Positions 11,251 to 20,817 of a stretch of 48,129 nt of DNA are shown here, one piece after another. A model generated the notes under the pieces. It was not told the DNA's origin and did no database searches. It saw only the letters and a list, made by a program, of their open reading frames with translations. A program made the translations under genes and the position numbers. This DNA is from Actinomycetes bacterium (GTDB lineage Bacteria > Actinomycetota > Actinomycetes > JAHEKZ01), in the NCBI GenBank assembly GCA_024644435.1, contig JAHEKZ010000006.1:34655-82783 (forward strand), written 5' to 3'. How positions within the stretch are numbered: the first letter of the stretch is position 1; the number at the start of each line of letters is the position of its first letter.

Positions 11251-12288
11251 ATGGCCGCTGGGCGCGTACGACGAGTGATCAGGCGCGGAGCCCTCGTTCT
11301 TGGTGCATTCTTTGGCTCGCTCCTTCTCGTGGCTGCGGTGGTTGCTCTCTGGCCCATGAGCACCGCCGAGCTGGAGGTGGCCCATTCCAACCCCGCACGC
11401 TCCTACGACGAGGCGGTTGACCAGTTCAACGACTGGGCGTCCGATGAGACTGACCTCGGGGTCTTCGAACCGTGTCGAAGTGGTCTGTACGCGTCCGGGA
11501 AACCGACTGATGTCTCGGTTGTACTTCTGCACGGGCTGACCAACTGCCCGCGTCAGTTCCAAGAGATGGCCAGCGACCTGCAGTCCGATGGCTACAACGT
11601 GGTCGTTCTCCGTGCTCCTGACCACGGGCTGGCAAACTCGAGTGGGGAGTCCATCGGAGATGTGTCTTTGGTGTCGGACTTCCGAGCCCAAGACCTGATC
11701 GACTGGGCTGACACGTCAATCGACATCGCATCCGGTCTCGGTGGTGAGGTTCGCGTGCTGGGGCTGTCGATGGGAGGTACTGCTGCCGCTTGGTCTGCGC
11801 AGTTCCGCGACGTTGATCGGGTGGTGACGGTGGCGCCGGCGCTCGGGCTCGCCCGTCTTCCAGGCTTCGCCAACGCGCCCTTCACCAACTTCTTCGCTCG
11901 GGTGCCGCCAATCTCGATACGTGTCACTGGAGACCTTGACCACAGCTACGCAGGTGAGAACAGCCGTGCTGCGGCAGAGATGCTCCTGCTCGGGCGCGCT
12001 GTCCGTGATGCGGCCGCTACCACCGAGCCTCTGACCGACAGCATCAGCGTGATCGTGAATGGAGCGGACGACCAGGTGCGCAACGATGACATCGCTTCGC
12101 TGGCTGACGATTGGAGCGACCGTGGAGCGGCCGTGAGAACGTTCACGTTCCCTGCTTCCCTCGGGCTGGTTCACGACGTGGTCGACGTCCAGCAACCCTT
12201 GCAGCAAACCGATGTGACCTGGCCGCTGCTGCTCGCCAGCCTTGAGCGCCCCGCTGGCGAGGAGCTCCAGCTCGATCAGCCGGGGTGA
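11251..12288 (+). CDS. Alpha/beta hydrolase (secreted or membrane-anchored lipase/esterase-like)
   Basis: VVLLHGLTNCPRQFQEMA, VLGLSMGGTAAAW nucleophile elbow; N-terminal hydrophobic anchor. Confidence 0.85.
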   Translation: MAAGRVRRVIRRGALVLGAFFGSLLLVAAVVALWPMSTAELEVAHSNPARSYDEAVDQFNDWASDETDLGVFEPCRSGLYASGKPTDVSVVLLHGLTNCPRQFQEMASDLQSDGYNVVVLRAPDHGLANSSGESIGDVSLVSDFRAQDLIDWADTSIDIASGLGGEVRVLGLSMGGTAAAWSAQFRDVDRVVTVAPALGLARLPGFANAPFTNFFARVPPISIRVTGDLDHSYAGENSRAAAEMLLLGRAVRDAAATTEPLTDSISVIVNGADDQVRNDDIASLADDWSDRGAAVRTFTFPASLGLVHDVVDVQQPLQQTDVTWPLLLASLERPAGEELQLDQPG

Positions 12289-12295
12289 TCGAGCT
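12269..12295. terminator. Convergent-gene hairpin AGCTCGATC-N9-GATCGAGCT
   Basis: Perfect 9-bp inverted repeat spanning the stop region between two convergent genes. Confidence 0.5.
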
Positions 12296-14240
12296 AATTG
12301 CCGTCACGCACGATGCCGGCGACCACCCGCAGCGTCAGAATGGCGCTGCTTGCTAGACCCAGGTAACCGAGAAGTTCGTCGAGTGGAACGCCTTCGGTGA
12401 GCTCGGGTCCGCCCTCCACTCCTAGCAGCAGGACTGAGCCGACTCCGAGCATGACCGCCACGAGCCCGAGCACGACCCGGTTGACCAGCCGCGTCAAGAT
12501 GCGAACGTCATGGTCACTTCGCAGGAAGGACACACGCGCCTCGAGCTTCCCTGATGTCAGCTGATCGAGCATCGTGTCGATGCGCAGGGGCAGGCGGCGG
12601 ATCCTAGGGAACTGAGTGGTGAGCTCCTTCATCACCAGTGTTTGGATGCCTTCGCCGCGCAGTGGGGCCCCCAGTCGTTCGACTGCAACCGACCGTGCCT
12701 CGGCGAGGAGGTCGAAGTCGGGGGAGATGGTGCGAAGGGTCCCTTCGAGCGAAATGAGGGTGCGGATGAGCAGGGTGATCTCGGGGCGTAGCACGATCTG
12801 GAACTCGCCAAGCAGGCGTACGAGGTCGCCGAGCAGCTGAACGTCGAGCTTGGCTCCTGGCGCCAAGCTCGATCCGAGCATGCTGCCGATGGCTCGCTCG
12901 AGGTCGCGCGGTCGAACTTCCTCGCGGAACGTTGCCAGGTCCTCAACCGCCTGCCGCATGGTCTCGGTGTCACCGGACGCCAGACCGCCAAGCAGGCTCA
13001 TCATCGCCGTGCGCTCGGTGGGGCCGAGTCGCCCGACCGCGCCGAGGTCGATGAGTCCGAGGCTCCCGTCTTCTAGGAGCAGGATGTTGCCAGGATGCGG
13101 ATCGGCATGGAATACGCCCTCATCGAAGATGTGGTGAAAGAACAGGCGGATAAGTCGGGTGGCCAGCTCGTCGGGCGACTCAGCGCCGGCCGCTACCGCT
13201 TTGCTGTCGGCGACGCTGTTTCCCGTTAGAGCTTCCTGCACCAGCACATACCGCCCGGAGAGCTCGCGGTAGATATGGGGAATGTGAACGCCCATGTCGT
13301 CGGGTGTCGCGGCATCGAGGAGGTCGGCGTTGGCGGCCTCGATCGTGAAGTCGAGCTCCTCGGCCAGACCGTCAGAGAACTCGGCAGCCATTGCCTCAGG
13401 GCTCAACGACAGCCCCAGGGTCGTGCGCTTCTCGACGAATCGGGCTGCCGCCATCAATGCCCTGCGGTCCCGGTCAAAGGCTGCCTCGAGCCCCGGCCGC
13501 TGCACCTTGACGATCACCGGGGTGCCATCGGCAAGGGTGGCGCGATAGGCGTGCGCGATCGACCCAGCAGCGATTGGATCCCAGTCGAAGGTGGCAAAGA
13601 CCTCATTCGTAGAGCGACCCAGGTGACGTTCCACGCGGCGAGCCATTACGTCCCGAGGAGCCGGCTCCACCGAGCTGCGCAGCAGCGCCAGCTCTTGGCA
13701 GAATGCCGGCGGCAAGACGTCGTCGCGCGTGGACGCCACCTGACCGAGCTTGACGAACATGCCGCCCGCCTGCTCCACCGTGGCTCGCACCGACACGGCC
13801 GCTGACACACCGGGTGCGGTGGTTCCGTCGGACGCGGTGTCCAGAGAGTCTCGGCCAATCCCATTGGCGCGGGCGATCCGCAGCAGTTCCCAGTACCGGG
13901 TGAGGTAGGAAACAGTGTTGCGTGCATCGCGGATGGGGTGCGGGACGACGACCAGGCCGGCCTGGCTCCCGGTCGCCAGACTCCCAGCTGGCGCTGCTAG
14001 GTCGAAGGCGACGACGAGCATCATGGTGAACAGCAGGGACAGCAGGATCGTGTCGAGGAGCAGCCCGGACTCCCCAAAGGCCCTGTCTCCCAGACCGGCG
14101 GCCACGGCCAGGCCGAGCCCCCAGCCGAGAAGGCCCGCGATCGCCAGGCTCAACCACCCACGGCGCACGCCGAGGAGGCGGCCACTGATCACGGTCGTGG
14201 GCACAGCGAGGACGACAAGGATCAGCAGTTGAAGGGCCAT
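12294..14240 (-). CDS. ABC1/UbiB (AarF)-family atypical kinase with terminal transmembrane segments
   Basis: GMFVKLGQVASTRDDVLPPAFCQELALLRS, VKVQRPG, HADPHPGNILLLEDGSLGLIDLGAVG. Confidence 0.93.
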   Translation of the reverse strand: MALQLLILVVLAVPTTVISGRLLGVRRGWLSLAIAGLLGWGLGLAVAAGLGDRAFGESGLLLDTILLSLLFTMMLVVAFDLAAPAGSLATGSQAGLVVVPHPIRDARNTVSYLTRYWELLRIARANGIGRDSLDTASDGTTAPGVSAAVSVRATVEQAGGMFVKLGQVASTRDDVLPPAFCQELALLRSSVEPAPRDVMARRVERHLGRSTNEVFATFDWDPIAAGSIAHAYRATLADGTPVIVKVQRPGLEAAFDRDRRALMAAARFVEKRTTLGLSLSPEAMAAEFSDGLAEELDFTIEAANADLLDAATPDDMGVHIPHIYRELSGRYVLVQEALTGNSVADSKAVAAGAESPDELATRLIRLFFHHIFDEGVFHADPHPGNILLLEDGSLGLIDLGAVGRLGPTERTAMMSLLGGLASGDTETMRQAVEDLATFREEVRPRDLERAIGSMLGSSLAPGAKLDVQLLGDLVRLLGEFQIVLRPEITLLIRTLISLEGTLRTISPDFDLLAEARSVAVERLGAPLRGEGIQTLVMKELTTQFPRIRRLPLRIDTMLDQLTSGKLEARVSFLRSDHDVRILTRLVNRVVLGLVAVMLGVGSVLLLGVEGGPELTEGVPLDELLGYLGLASSAILTLRVVAGIVRDGN

Positions 14241-14314
14241 GTCAGGGATGATAGGGGATTGGTCCGATCTGTCCCGTTGGGTACTTCTCGCCAGTCGCCG
14301 GTACCATTGCGCTG

Positions 14315-16243
14315 ATGCTGCTTCGCGTTTCCTCGACTGATTTCACCACGCAGTCTTCTGCCGGTTCCGGCCCTGCCGGTGACGCCTCTGTGCGCCCACG
14401 TCGAGACAACACGCGCCTTCCCTATCTCCCGGGTCTCGACGGTGTCCGTGCTTTCGCTGTGATGGCGGTGCTCCTGTTCCACTTGCCTGCCCGGTTGCTT
14501 CCTGGTGGTTTCCTCGGGGTCGACGTCTTCTTCGTGCTCTCTGGCTTTCTGATCACCACGCTCTTGCTCGGTGAGATGGAGAGGACCTCTGGGCTCCGGT
14601 TCGGCGCGTTTTATTCGAGGCGGGCCCGCCGATTGCTTCCGGCACTGCTCGCCGTCCTGCTTGTCTCCGCAGTCTTGGTGCTGACAGTGGCTCGTGATGC
14701 AGCCTCCGTCTTCCGGCAGGACGCGATCTCGGCGCTTACCTACACCACGAACTGGTGGTACATCTTCGACGACCGCAGCTACTTCGAGGTGTTGGGACGC
14801 CCACCGTTGCTGCAGCATCTGTGGTCGCTCGGCATCGAGGAGCAGTTCTACCTGGTGTGGCCCGCTGTGGCTTTCTTCGCATGGAAGCGATGGGGACGCC
14901 GTGGGGTGGGAGTCACGGCCGTCCTCGGTGCGTTGATGTCGACGATTCTGATGGGCGTTCTCGCTGTTCAGGCCGACATCCCCGCATCGACTGACACGGC
15001 TCGTCTCTACTTCGGTGCCGACACCCATGCGATGACCGTGCTGGTCGGAGCGGCGCTTGCTGTCGTGTGGCGGCCGGGTGCGCTGCCCCGGCAGATTCCC
15101 CGATCCGCACAGCGAGTCGTTGCGGTGACGGGAGTGGGGGCGATTGTCGCGTTGTCCGCGGTCTTCGTGTGGGGCGCTGAGTCTTCGGCATGGCTCTTTC
15201 GAGGGGGATTCCTCGGCGTGGCGATCATCACCGCGCTGCTTGTCATGGCTGCCTCGCACCCGGCTGCGAGGTTCGGTCTGCTGCTCGGAAACCCCGTCAT
15301 GAGGTGGCTCGGCACGCGGTCCTACGGCATCTACCTCTGGCACTGGCCGATCTTCATGGTCACCAGGCCCGACCTCGACGTCGCCCTGCGCGGGTGGTGG
15401 TCGGCAGCTCTCTCACTGGGTCTCACCTTCGCTGCGGCAGAGGTCAGCTACCGATGGCTCGAGATGCCCATCCGCCGCGGCGCACTCAGCCGTTGGCGAT
15501 CGCGGATCTCCACCGGAGCGGTGCGGGCCAAGGTCGAGGCCGTTGGGGTAGCGAGCCTCACCGTTGCCGTCCTGGCCGCGGGCGGAGTGGCTCTGGCCTC
15601 CATGCCGGCCGTCGACAGCACGACCTACCTCGGGGGCGTAACCGAAGCCGGCGCCGGTGACCTGACAGCCAAGTCCAGTTCACCCGATACCGATTCTGGT
15701 TCCGGGCTGAGCGCGAAGGAACGACGGGAACAGCGACGTGAGAAGCGGATCGCCGCTCTGCCGCTGGAACAGCGACCCATCACCGCAGTCGGCGACTCAG
15801 TACTGCTGGGGGCGCGCACCGCGCTGAGCGAGCGACTGCCTCGCGTGACAGTCGACGCGGCGGTCGGCCGGCAGCCGGTAGACATTGCCAACCGCGTGCG
15901 CGAGCGGATCAAGTTTGATCGCCTTGCTGACGTCCTGATTCTTCAGACGGGGACCAACGGCACTCCGGACCCGCAGGGTTTCCCGGACTTCTTGGAGGGC
16001 CTGGGTGACCTGGAGCGGGTCGTCGTCCCCACGGTGCGCTCGCAGGTGCCGTGGATGGGTCAGAGCAACGACACGATCAGGGCTGCTGCCGCCAGGCTGG
16101 ACAACGTGGTGGTCGCCGACTGGGCTCGCGAGTCGGCCGGTCATCGAGACTACTTCGAGGCGGACGGTACCCACCTGACTCCTCGCGGTCAGCAGGCTTA
16201 TGCGCGGTTGATCCTCAGGGCGCTCCAGCAGCCCGAGAGGTGA
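14315..16243 (+). CDS. OafA-type membrane O-acyltransferase (acyltransferase_3) with C-terminal SGNH domain
   Basis: YLPGLDGVRAFAVMAVLLFHL...GGFLGVDVFFVLSGFLIT; C-terminal VGDSVLLGARTAL / ILQTGTNGT / DGTHLTPRGQQAYA. Confidence 0.92.
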   Translation: MLLRVSSTDFTTQSSAGSGPAGDASVRPRRDNTRLPYLPGLDGVRAFAVMAVLLFHLPARLLPGGFLGVDVFFVLSGFLITTLLLGEMERTSGLRFGAFYSRRARRLLPALLAVLLVSAVLVLTVARDAASVFRQDAISALTYTTNWWYIFDDRSYFEVLGRPPLLQHLWSLGIEEQFYLVWPAVAFFAWKRWGRRGVGVTAVLGALMSTILMGVLAVQADIPASTDTARLYFGADTHAMTVLVGAALAVVWRPGALPRQIPRSAQRVVAVTGVGAIVALSAVFVWGAESSAWLFRGGFLGVAIITALLVMAASHPAARFGLLLGNPVMRWLGTRSYGIYLWHWPIFMVTRPDLDVALRGWWSAALSLGLTFAAAEVSYRWLEMPIRRGALSRWRSRISTGAVRAKVEAVGVASLTVAVLAAGGVALASMPAVDSTTYLGGVTEAGAGDLTAKSSSPDTDSGSGLSAKERREQRREKRIAALPLEQRPITAVGDSVLLGARTALSERLPRVTVDAAVGRQPVDIANRVRERIKFDRLADVLILQTGTNGTPDPQGFPDFLEGLGDLERVVVPTVRSQVPWMGQSNDTIRAAAARLDNVVVADWARESAGHRDYFEADGTHLTPRGQQAYARLILRALQQPER

Positions 16244-16274
16244 CGCAGGCGCCCTACCGGGTAACGTCCAACCC

Positions 16275-17060
16275 GTGCGTATCGCTCGCTTCACCGTTGC
16301 AGACCAGATCGCCTATGGAGTGGTTGACGGCGACACCGACGACATGTCGACCCTGACGGTCAATGCCATCGACGGCCACCCCTTTGCCCCGTTCGAACGG
16401 ACGTCAGCGCGGTTTCCGCTGAGTGATGTCCGGCTGCTGCCCCCGGTGCTGCCGAACAAGCTGATCGGGATCGGTAAGAACTACGCCGACCATGCGCGAG
16501 AGATGGGGGGAGAGCCGCCGGCCACCCCCATCATGTTCCTGAAGCCGTCGACGACCGTGATCGGACCGAACGAGTCGGTCGTGCTGCCCGAGCAGTCGCA
16601 GCAGGTCGAGTTCGAGGGTGAAATCGCGGTGGTGATCGGACGCCTGTCACGTGAGGTCCCGTCGGAGCGCGTCAGCGAGGTCGTCCTCGGGTATACCTGC
16701 GCAAACGACGTGACGGCGCGAGACCTACAGCGCAGCGACGGGCAATGGACTCGAGCCAAAGGGTTCGACACCTTCTGTCCTCTTGGCCCCTGGATCGAGA
16801 CCGAGGTCGATCCAGACTCTCTTGCTGTGCGCACCGAGGTCAACGGTGAGACGCGTCAGTCGGCCCCCGCCTCCGACATGGTCCATTCGATTGCTGATCT
16901 GGTGGTGTTCGCCTCGTCGGTCATGACGCTCATTCCCGGTGACGTGATCCTGACCGGCACACCGGCCGGAGTCGGCCCCCTCAACGACGGTGACCGGGTG
17001 TCGGTGACCGTGGCTGGTGTCGGCCGGCTCGACCATCGTGTGGTGGTGGCCGCCGGCTGA
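16275..17060 (+). CDS. Fumarylacetoacetate hydrolase-family protein
   Basis: KLIGIGKNYADHAREMGGEPPATPIMFLKPSTTVIGPNE; VILTGTPAGVGPLNDGD. Confidence 0.93.
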   Translation: MRIARFTVADQIAYGVVDGDTDDMSTLTVNAIDGHPFAPFERTSARFPLSDVRLLPPVLPNKLIGIGKNYADHAREMGGEPPATPIMFLKPSTTVIGPNESVVLPEQSQQVEFEGEIAVVIGRLSREVPSERVSEVVLGYTCANDVTARDLQRSDGQWTRAKGFDTFCPLGPWIETEVDPDSLAVRTEVNGETRQSAPASDMVHSIADLVVFASSVMTLIPGDVILTGTPAGVGPLNDGDRVSVTVAGVGRLDHRVVVAAG

Positions 17061-17064
17061 TCCG

Positions 17065-17685
17065 TCACGCCCTCCTGGTCCGGGTCGGCACGCCTACGAC
17101 CAGGTGCCACAGTGAAGCGAGCAGGACTCCCAGCGCCGCTCCGCCAACCACGTCGAGGGGAAGGTGCGCGCCGACCACGACTCGGGACAGCGCGACGGTG
17201 GCTGCGAGGACCCATGCCACCGTCCGCCACCGTGGGGTCAGGTACGGCGAGATGACGGCGGCGCAGGCGAAGGCGACCGTTGCGTGTCCACTCACGAAGC
17301 CGAGTCCCTCGGTCACCGCGGTGGATCGCACTGCTGCGTCTCCGAGCTCGGCCGCGGGTCGTCCGCGCTCGATACCGGCCTTCATGGCCTTGGCGAGCCA
17401 CCACCCACCCCAACCGGCCACCAGGGCCCCAGCCGTGGGGCGCCAGGAACGCGAGACCTGCCAACCGACCAGCGCAACGATCGGCGGTGCCCAGGCGCTG
17501 CCCAGCTGCATCGGCAGCCAGAGGACATAGTCGAGCGAGCGCGGAACCTCGTGCAGGCCGCTAAAGACCTGAGCCTCCCAGGTCGGCACACCACGGGCAG
17601 CGATTGCCGATGACCCGGCCAGAACCGCGGCGCTGGCGGCTGCACTCCACGCCCATCGGCGCGGGCGGACGACAGAGGTCGGCAT
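17065..17685 (-). CDS. PAP2-family phosphatase
   Basis: KAMKAGIERGRP, GFVSGHAT, SRVVVGAHLPLDVVGGAALG = the three PAP2 motifs. Confidence 0.88.
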   Translation of the reverse strand: MPTSVVRPRRWAWSAAASAAVLAGSSAIAARGVPTWEAQVFSGLHEVPRSLDYVLWLPMQLGSAWAPPIVALVGWQVSRSWRPTAGALVAGWGGWWLAKAMKAGIERGRPAAELGDAAVRSTAVTEGLGFVSGHATVAFACAAVISPYLTPRWRTVAWVLAATVALSRVVVGAHLPLDVVGGAALGVLLASLWHLVVGVPTRTRRA

Positions 17686-17689
17686 CGCG

Positions 17690-18259
17690 TCAGCCTCGAC
17701 TCACGACGGCATCGACCCGGCGGTCGATGAGACGGGCATACTTCTTCGCGCCGCTGGACGTGAGGTGGTAGCCGTCCGACTCGACGACTCGTGGGTGGCG
17801 TTTGACGAAACGTCTCCAGTCGATGAGGTAGGTGTTGGAGAAGCGCGCTGCGCATCGCTTGATCACCCGGTTGTTCGGCTTGGCCCAGCTGCGAGGCACC
17901 TTGACCGTCACAAGGAACAGTCGACGCTTGCTGCCGACGGCAGTGTGCATCGCGCGACACTGCTGCTTGGTGAACGTGCCATTCGTGCCGAGGTGCACGA
18001 CGACGTTCGTGCGCAGGGAACGGTCGCGGACCTTGGCTCGCAACAGATCCAACCCCGTCTGCACCTGGCGACTTGTCTTGGCGTCTACCGTGAAACCTCG
18101 GTGAACGAGCCGCGCCTTGGCGCCCAGCATCACCGAGTCGCCCAGCGCAAACCGCCCCGGTGAGGCGGCCTGTGCCGATCCGGCGGGCAGCTGGACGCCT
18201 GCGGCGAGAAGGACGGCAACAACCACGGCTATGCCGTGACGCACGACGGGGAAATGCAC
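17690..18259 (-). CDS. Secreted SGNH-type protein related to the acyltransferase C-terminal domain
   Basis: Signal peptide; FALGDSVMLGAKARL, VVVHLGTNGTF, ESDGYHLTSSGAKKYARL. Confidence 0.85.
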   Translation of the reverse strand: MHFPVVRHGIAVVVAVLLAAGVQLPAGSAQAASPGRFALGDSVMLGAKARLVHRGFTVDAKTSRQVQTGLDLLRAKVRDRSLRTNVVVHLGTNGTFTKQQCRAMHTAVGSKRRLFLVTVKVPRSWAKPNNRVIKRCAARFSNTYLIDWRRFVKRHPRVVESDGYHLTSSGAKKYARLIDRRVDAVVSRG

Positions 18260-18283
18260 TACTGATCTCCTTCGGCGAGTTGA

Positions 18284-18308
18284 GGTGGCCGATCACCGCA
18301 AGATCGGC
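18284..18308. promoter_or_regulatory. Operator-like inverted repeat TGGCCGATC-accgcaa-GATCGGCCA
   Basis: Perfect 9-bp arms, 7-nt spacer, in the 63-bp gap between divergent genes. Confidence 0.5.
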
Positions 18309-18322
18309 CAAGATCATCGATC

Positions 18323-20755
18323 GTGACCGGTGACAGCGAACCCTCAGCAATGGCCGAGCGTACCGTCGAGGTGGGTGGACGCCAGGTGACGGTGGTTGCT
18401 TCGGAGTCAAAGTCCTGGGTCAGAAGTCCGGTCGACTTCATGCGGCTCATCGTGTCAGCGGTCGCCGTAGGTCTCAGCGTGCTCGGGCTCAGCTACCTGC
18501 AAGGAACCGCCGCCGGATTGTCCGGTGACTTCGCGGAGATCACGCGAACTGCGCCGGGGTTCTTCACCCTGAGCATCTACGCCACCTTTGATGTCGTCGC
18601 CTCGCTCATTCCGATGGCGGTGCTGATCTGGATCCTGGTGCGGCGCCGGTGGCGACTGCTCGGACTGTACTTCCTGACAAGCACCATCGTGAGCTTCGTG
18701 TTCACACTGCTCTCCGGGCCGATCCAAGCCCGAGTTCCTCAGGTCCCCAACCCCCCTGACGATCTTCCTTCGTGGGCCACCGAGCTCGTGTGGACGCCGG
18801 AGGGCATCGGCAGTCTGGCTGCCGCGCTGGTGGTGAGCGCACCCTGGATGAGCCGGCGCTGGCGGCGCACCGCGTGGGTGCTGCTGCTGGCGGTGATCCC
18901 TTCGGAGATGCTCGTGGGACTGGATGCTCCGTCCGGTCTGCTCGTCGGACTGGCGGTGGGCTGGTTCGTCGGATCGGCGACCGTCGTCGCGTTCGGCGCA
19001 CCTCAGCGGAATCCCACCGCCGTTGACGTCGTCGATGGTCTGGCGAGCTCGGGGCTCGTTCTCACCGAGCTCCGGCGAGCCGGGGTGGACGCGAGAGGGT
19101 CGACCCCCTACTTCGGAGTTGGCGCCGACGGCAGGGCCTACTTCGTCAAGGTCCTTGGCGTCGACGAACGAAGCGCTGACCTGATGTTCCGGGTGTACCG
19201 GTGGCTGAGGCTGTCCGGTGTCGGTGACGAGCGCCCCTTCAGCTCCCTGCGGCGCGCCGTCGAACATGAGGCCATGGTGTCGGCCATGGCCGAACGTGCG
19301 GGGGTGTTGACGCCGCCCATCGTGGCTCCCGTTGCGCTGAAAGACGACTCCATGGCTCTGGTCTACGAACGGGTGGACGGGCGCTCCCTTGACGGCGTCG
19401 AGACGAGCGAGATCAACGACAGCGTGCTCCGAGGTGTCTGGGAGCAGGTCGCCATCTTGCGCCAGCAGCGCATCGCTCATCGAGACCTCCGTAGTGCCAA
19501 CGTCTTCCTCACTGCGTCAGGTCGACCCATGCTGATCGACTTCGGATTCGGTGAAGTGGCGGCAGACGACCTGCTGCTCGACCAGGACGTGGCGCAGCTG
19601 GTCATGTCAACGGCCGTCGATGTCGGCGCCGAGCGTGCGGTCGACGCGGCGGTCGACGTCCTGGGACCTCAGGCAGTCGCCGCGGCTGCGCCGCGCATGC
19701 AGCCGCTCACCCTTGCCGGGGCTACCCAGGCCGCGTTGAAGAAGGACAAGAAGCTGCTGGGTGAGGTCCATGTGCGCGTCGTGGAGCGAACTGAGCTGCA
19801 GGAGGTGGAGCTGGCCAAGGTCGAGCGCGTCAAGCCGCGTACCGTCCTGTACGCCGCGATGCTGTTCGTTGCGGTCTGGGTGCTCATCCCGCAGTTCGCG
19901 GACCTGCCGCGAGTTCTCGAGCAGGTCCGCGGGGCCAACTGGGCCTGGGCGGTACCAGCTGTCGTGTTCTCGCTGCTCACGTATCTCGGTGCGGCATTGG
20001 CGCTTTCGGCGAGCGTGAAGCAGCGGTTGTCGGTGGCCAGGACCACGTTGGTGACCCTTGGCGGCTCCTTCGTCAACCGGGTGACGCCAGCCAAGGTCGG
20101 TGGTATCGCACTCAACATGCGTTACCTGCAGAAGCAAGGCGTCGACCCGGCCATCGCTGCCTCATCGATCGGCCTCTATCAGGGCGTTGGCATTGTCGTT
20201 CACCTCAGCTTGTTGGTGACCTTTGGCCTGTGGGCCGGTCGCACCGTCTCGGTCAGCGAGTTCCTTCCCTCCGGGACGATCATCTTCGTCATTTCGGCCG
20301 TGGTGCTCGTGCTGATCGGTGTCGCGATCGGCATACCGAAGGTCCGCAAAGCCTTTCGTACGACAGTCCGACCGCAGCTGGCCAAGATCCGCGCCAGCTT
20401 CATGGACCTCCTACGCAGCCCAGGTCGGCTGGTGATGCTGGTGCTTGGTTCAGCGATTCTGACGCTGAGCTACATCGGTGCTCTCTGGGCCAGCATCCAG
20501 GCGTTTGGCGGCGGGATTCCGATTGCCGGGATTGCCGTTGTCTTCCTGGCCGGTGCCTCGATCGCGTCTGCTGCGCCGACCCCTGGTGGGATCGGCGCTG
20601 TCGAGGCTGCTCTGGTGGCTGGGCTGACCGCTCTCGGTCTGGCCTCGACGGTGGCGGTGCCCGCCGTCTTCTTCTACCGGCTGGCAACCTTCTGGCTTCC
20701 GGTGCTCCCTGGCTGGATCGGCTTCACCGTGCTCCAGCGCCGCGGAGACATCTGA
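18323..20755 (+). CDS. Multidomain membrane protein: N-terminal PAP2-like membrane domain, protein-kinase-like domain, C-terminal flippase-like (LPG synthase TM-region) domain
   Basis: Kinase-like signature [28 protein letters not shown] and AYFVKVLG; C-terminal multi-TM segment with ...[27 protein letters not shown]...[18 protein letters not shown] typical of the LPG-synthase TM family. Confidence 0.85.
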   Translation: MTGDSEPSAMAERTVEVGGRQVTVVASESKSWVRSPVDFMRLIVSAVAVGLSVLGLSYLQGTAAGLSGDFAEITRTAPGFFTLSIYATFDVVASLIPMAVLIWILVRRRWRLLGLYFLTSTIVSFVFTLLSGPIQARVPQVPNPPDDLPSWATELVWTPEGIGSLAAALVVSAPWMSRRWRRTAWVLLLAVIPSEMLVGLDAPSGLLVGLAVGWFVGSATVVAFGAPQRNPTAVDVVDGLASSGLVLTELRRAGVDARGSTPYFGVGADGRAYFVKVLGVDERSADLMFRVYRWLRLSGVGDERPFSSLRRAVEHEAMVSAMAERAGVLTPPIVAPVALKDDSMALVYERVDGRSLDGVETSEINDSVLRGVWEQVAILRQQRIAHRDLRSANVFLTASGRPMLIDFGFGEVAADDLLLDQDVAQLVMSTAVDVGAERAVDAAVDVLGPQAVAAAAPRMQPLTLAGATQAALKKDKKLLGEVHVRVVERTELQEVELAKVERVKPRTVLYAAMLFVAVWVLIPQFADLPRVLEQVRGANWAWAVPAVVFSLLTYLGAALALSASVKQRLSVARTTLVTLGGSFVNRVTPAKVGGIALNMRYLQKQGVDPAIAASSIGLYQGVGIVVHLSLLVTFGLWAGRTVSVSEFLPSGTIIFVISAVVLVLIGVAIGIPKVRKAFRTTVRPQLAKIRASFMDLLRSPGRLVMLVLGSAILTLSYIGALWASIQAFGGGIPIAGIAVVFLAGASIASAAPTPGGIGAVEAALVAGLTALGLASTVAVPAVFFYRLATFWLPVLPGWIGFTVLQRRGDI

Positions 20756-20817
20756 GCAGCTGTCGGCACGACCGGTTGGCTCGCTACTCTCAGGTCACCC
20801 GTCTCTCAAAGGACCTC

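Noticed and set aside
14222-15343. 373-aa minus-strand ORF opposite the acyltransferase
   Set aside because: Charged low-complexity translation without domain logic; antisense artefact.
20230-20817. N-terminal ~196 aa extension of the gltX ORF
   Set aside because: It is a shadow frame of the kinase-flippase gene; conserved GltX begins at ATG 20818.
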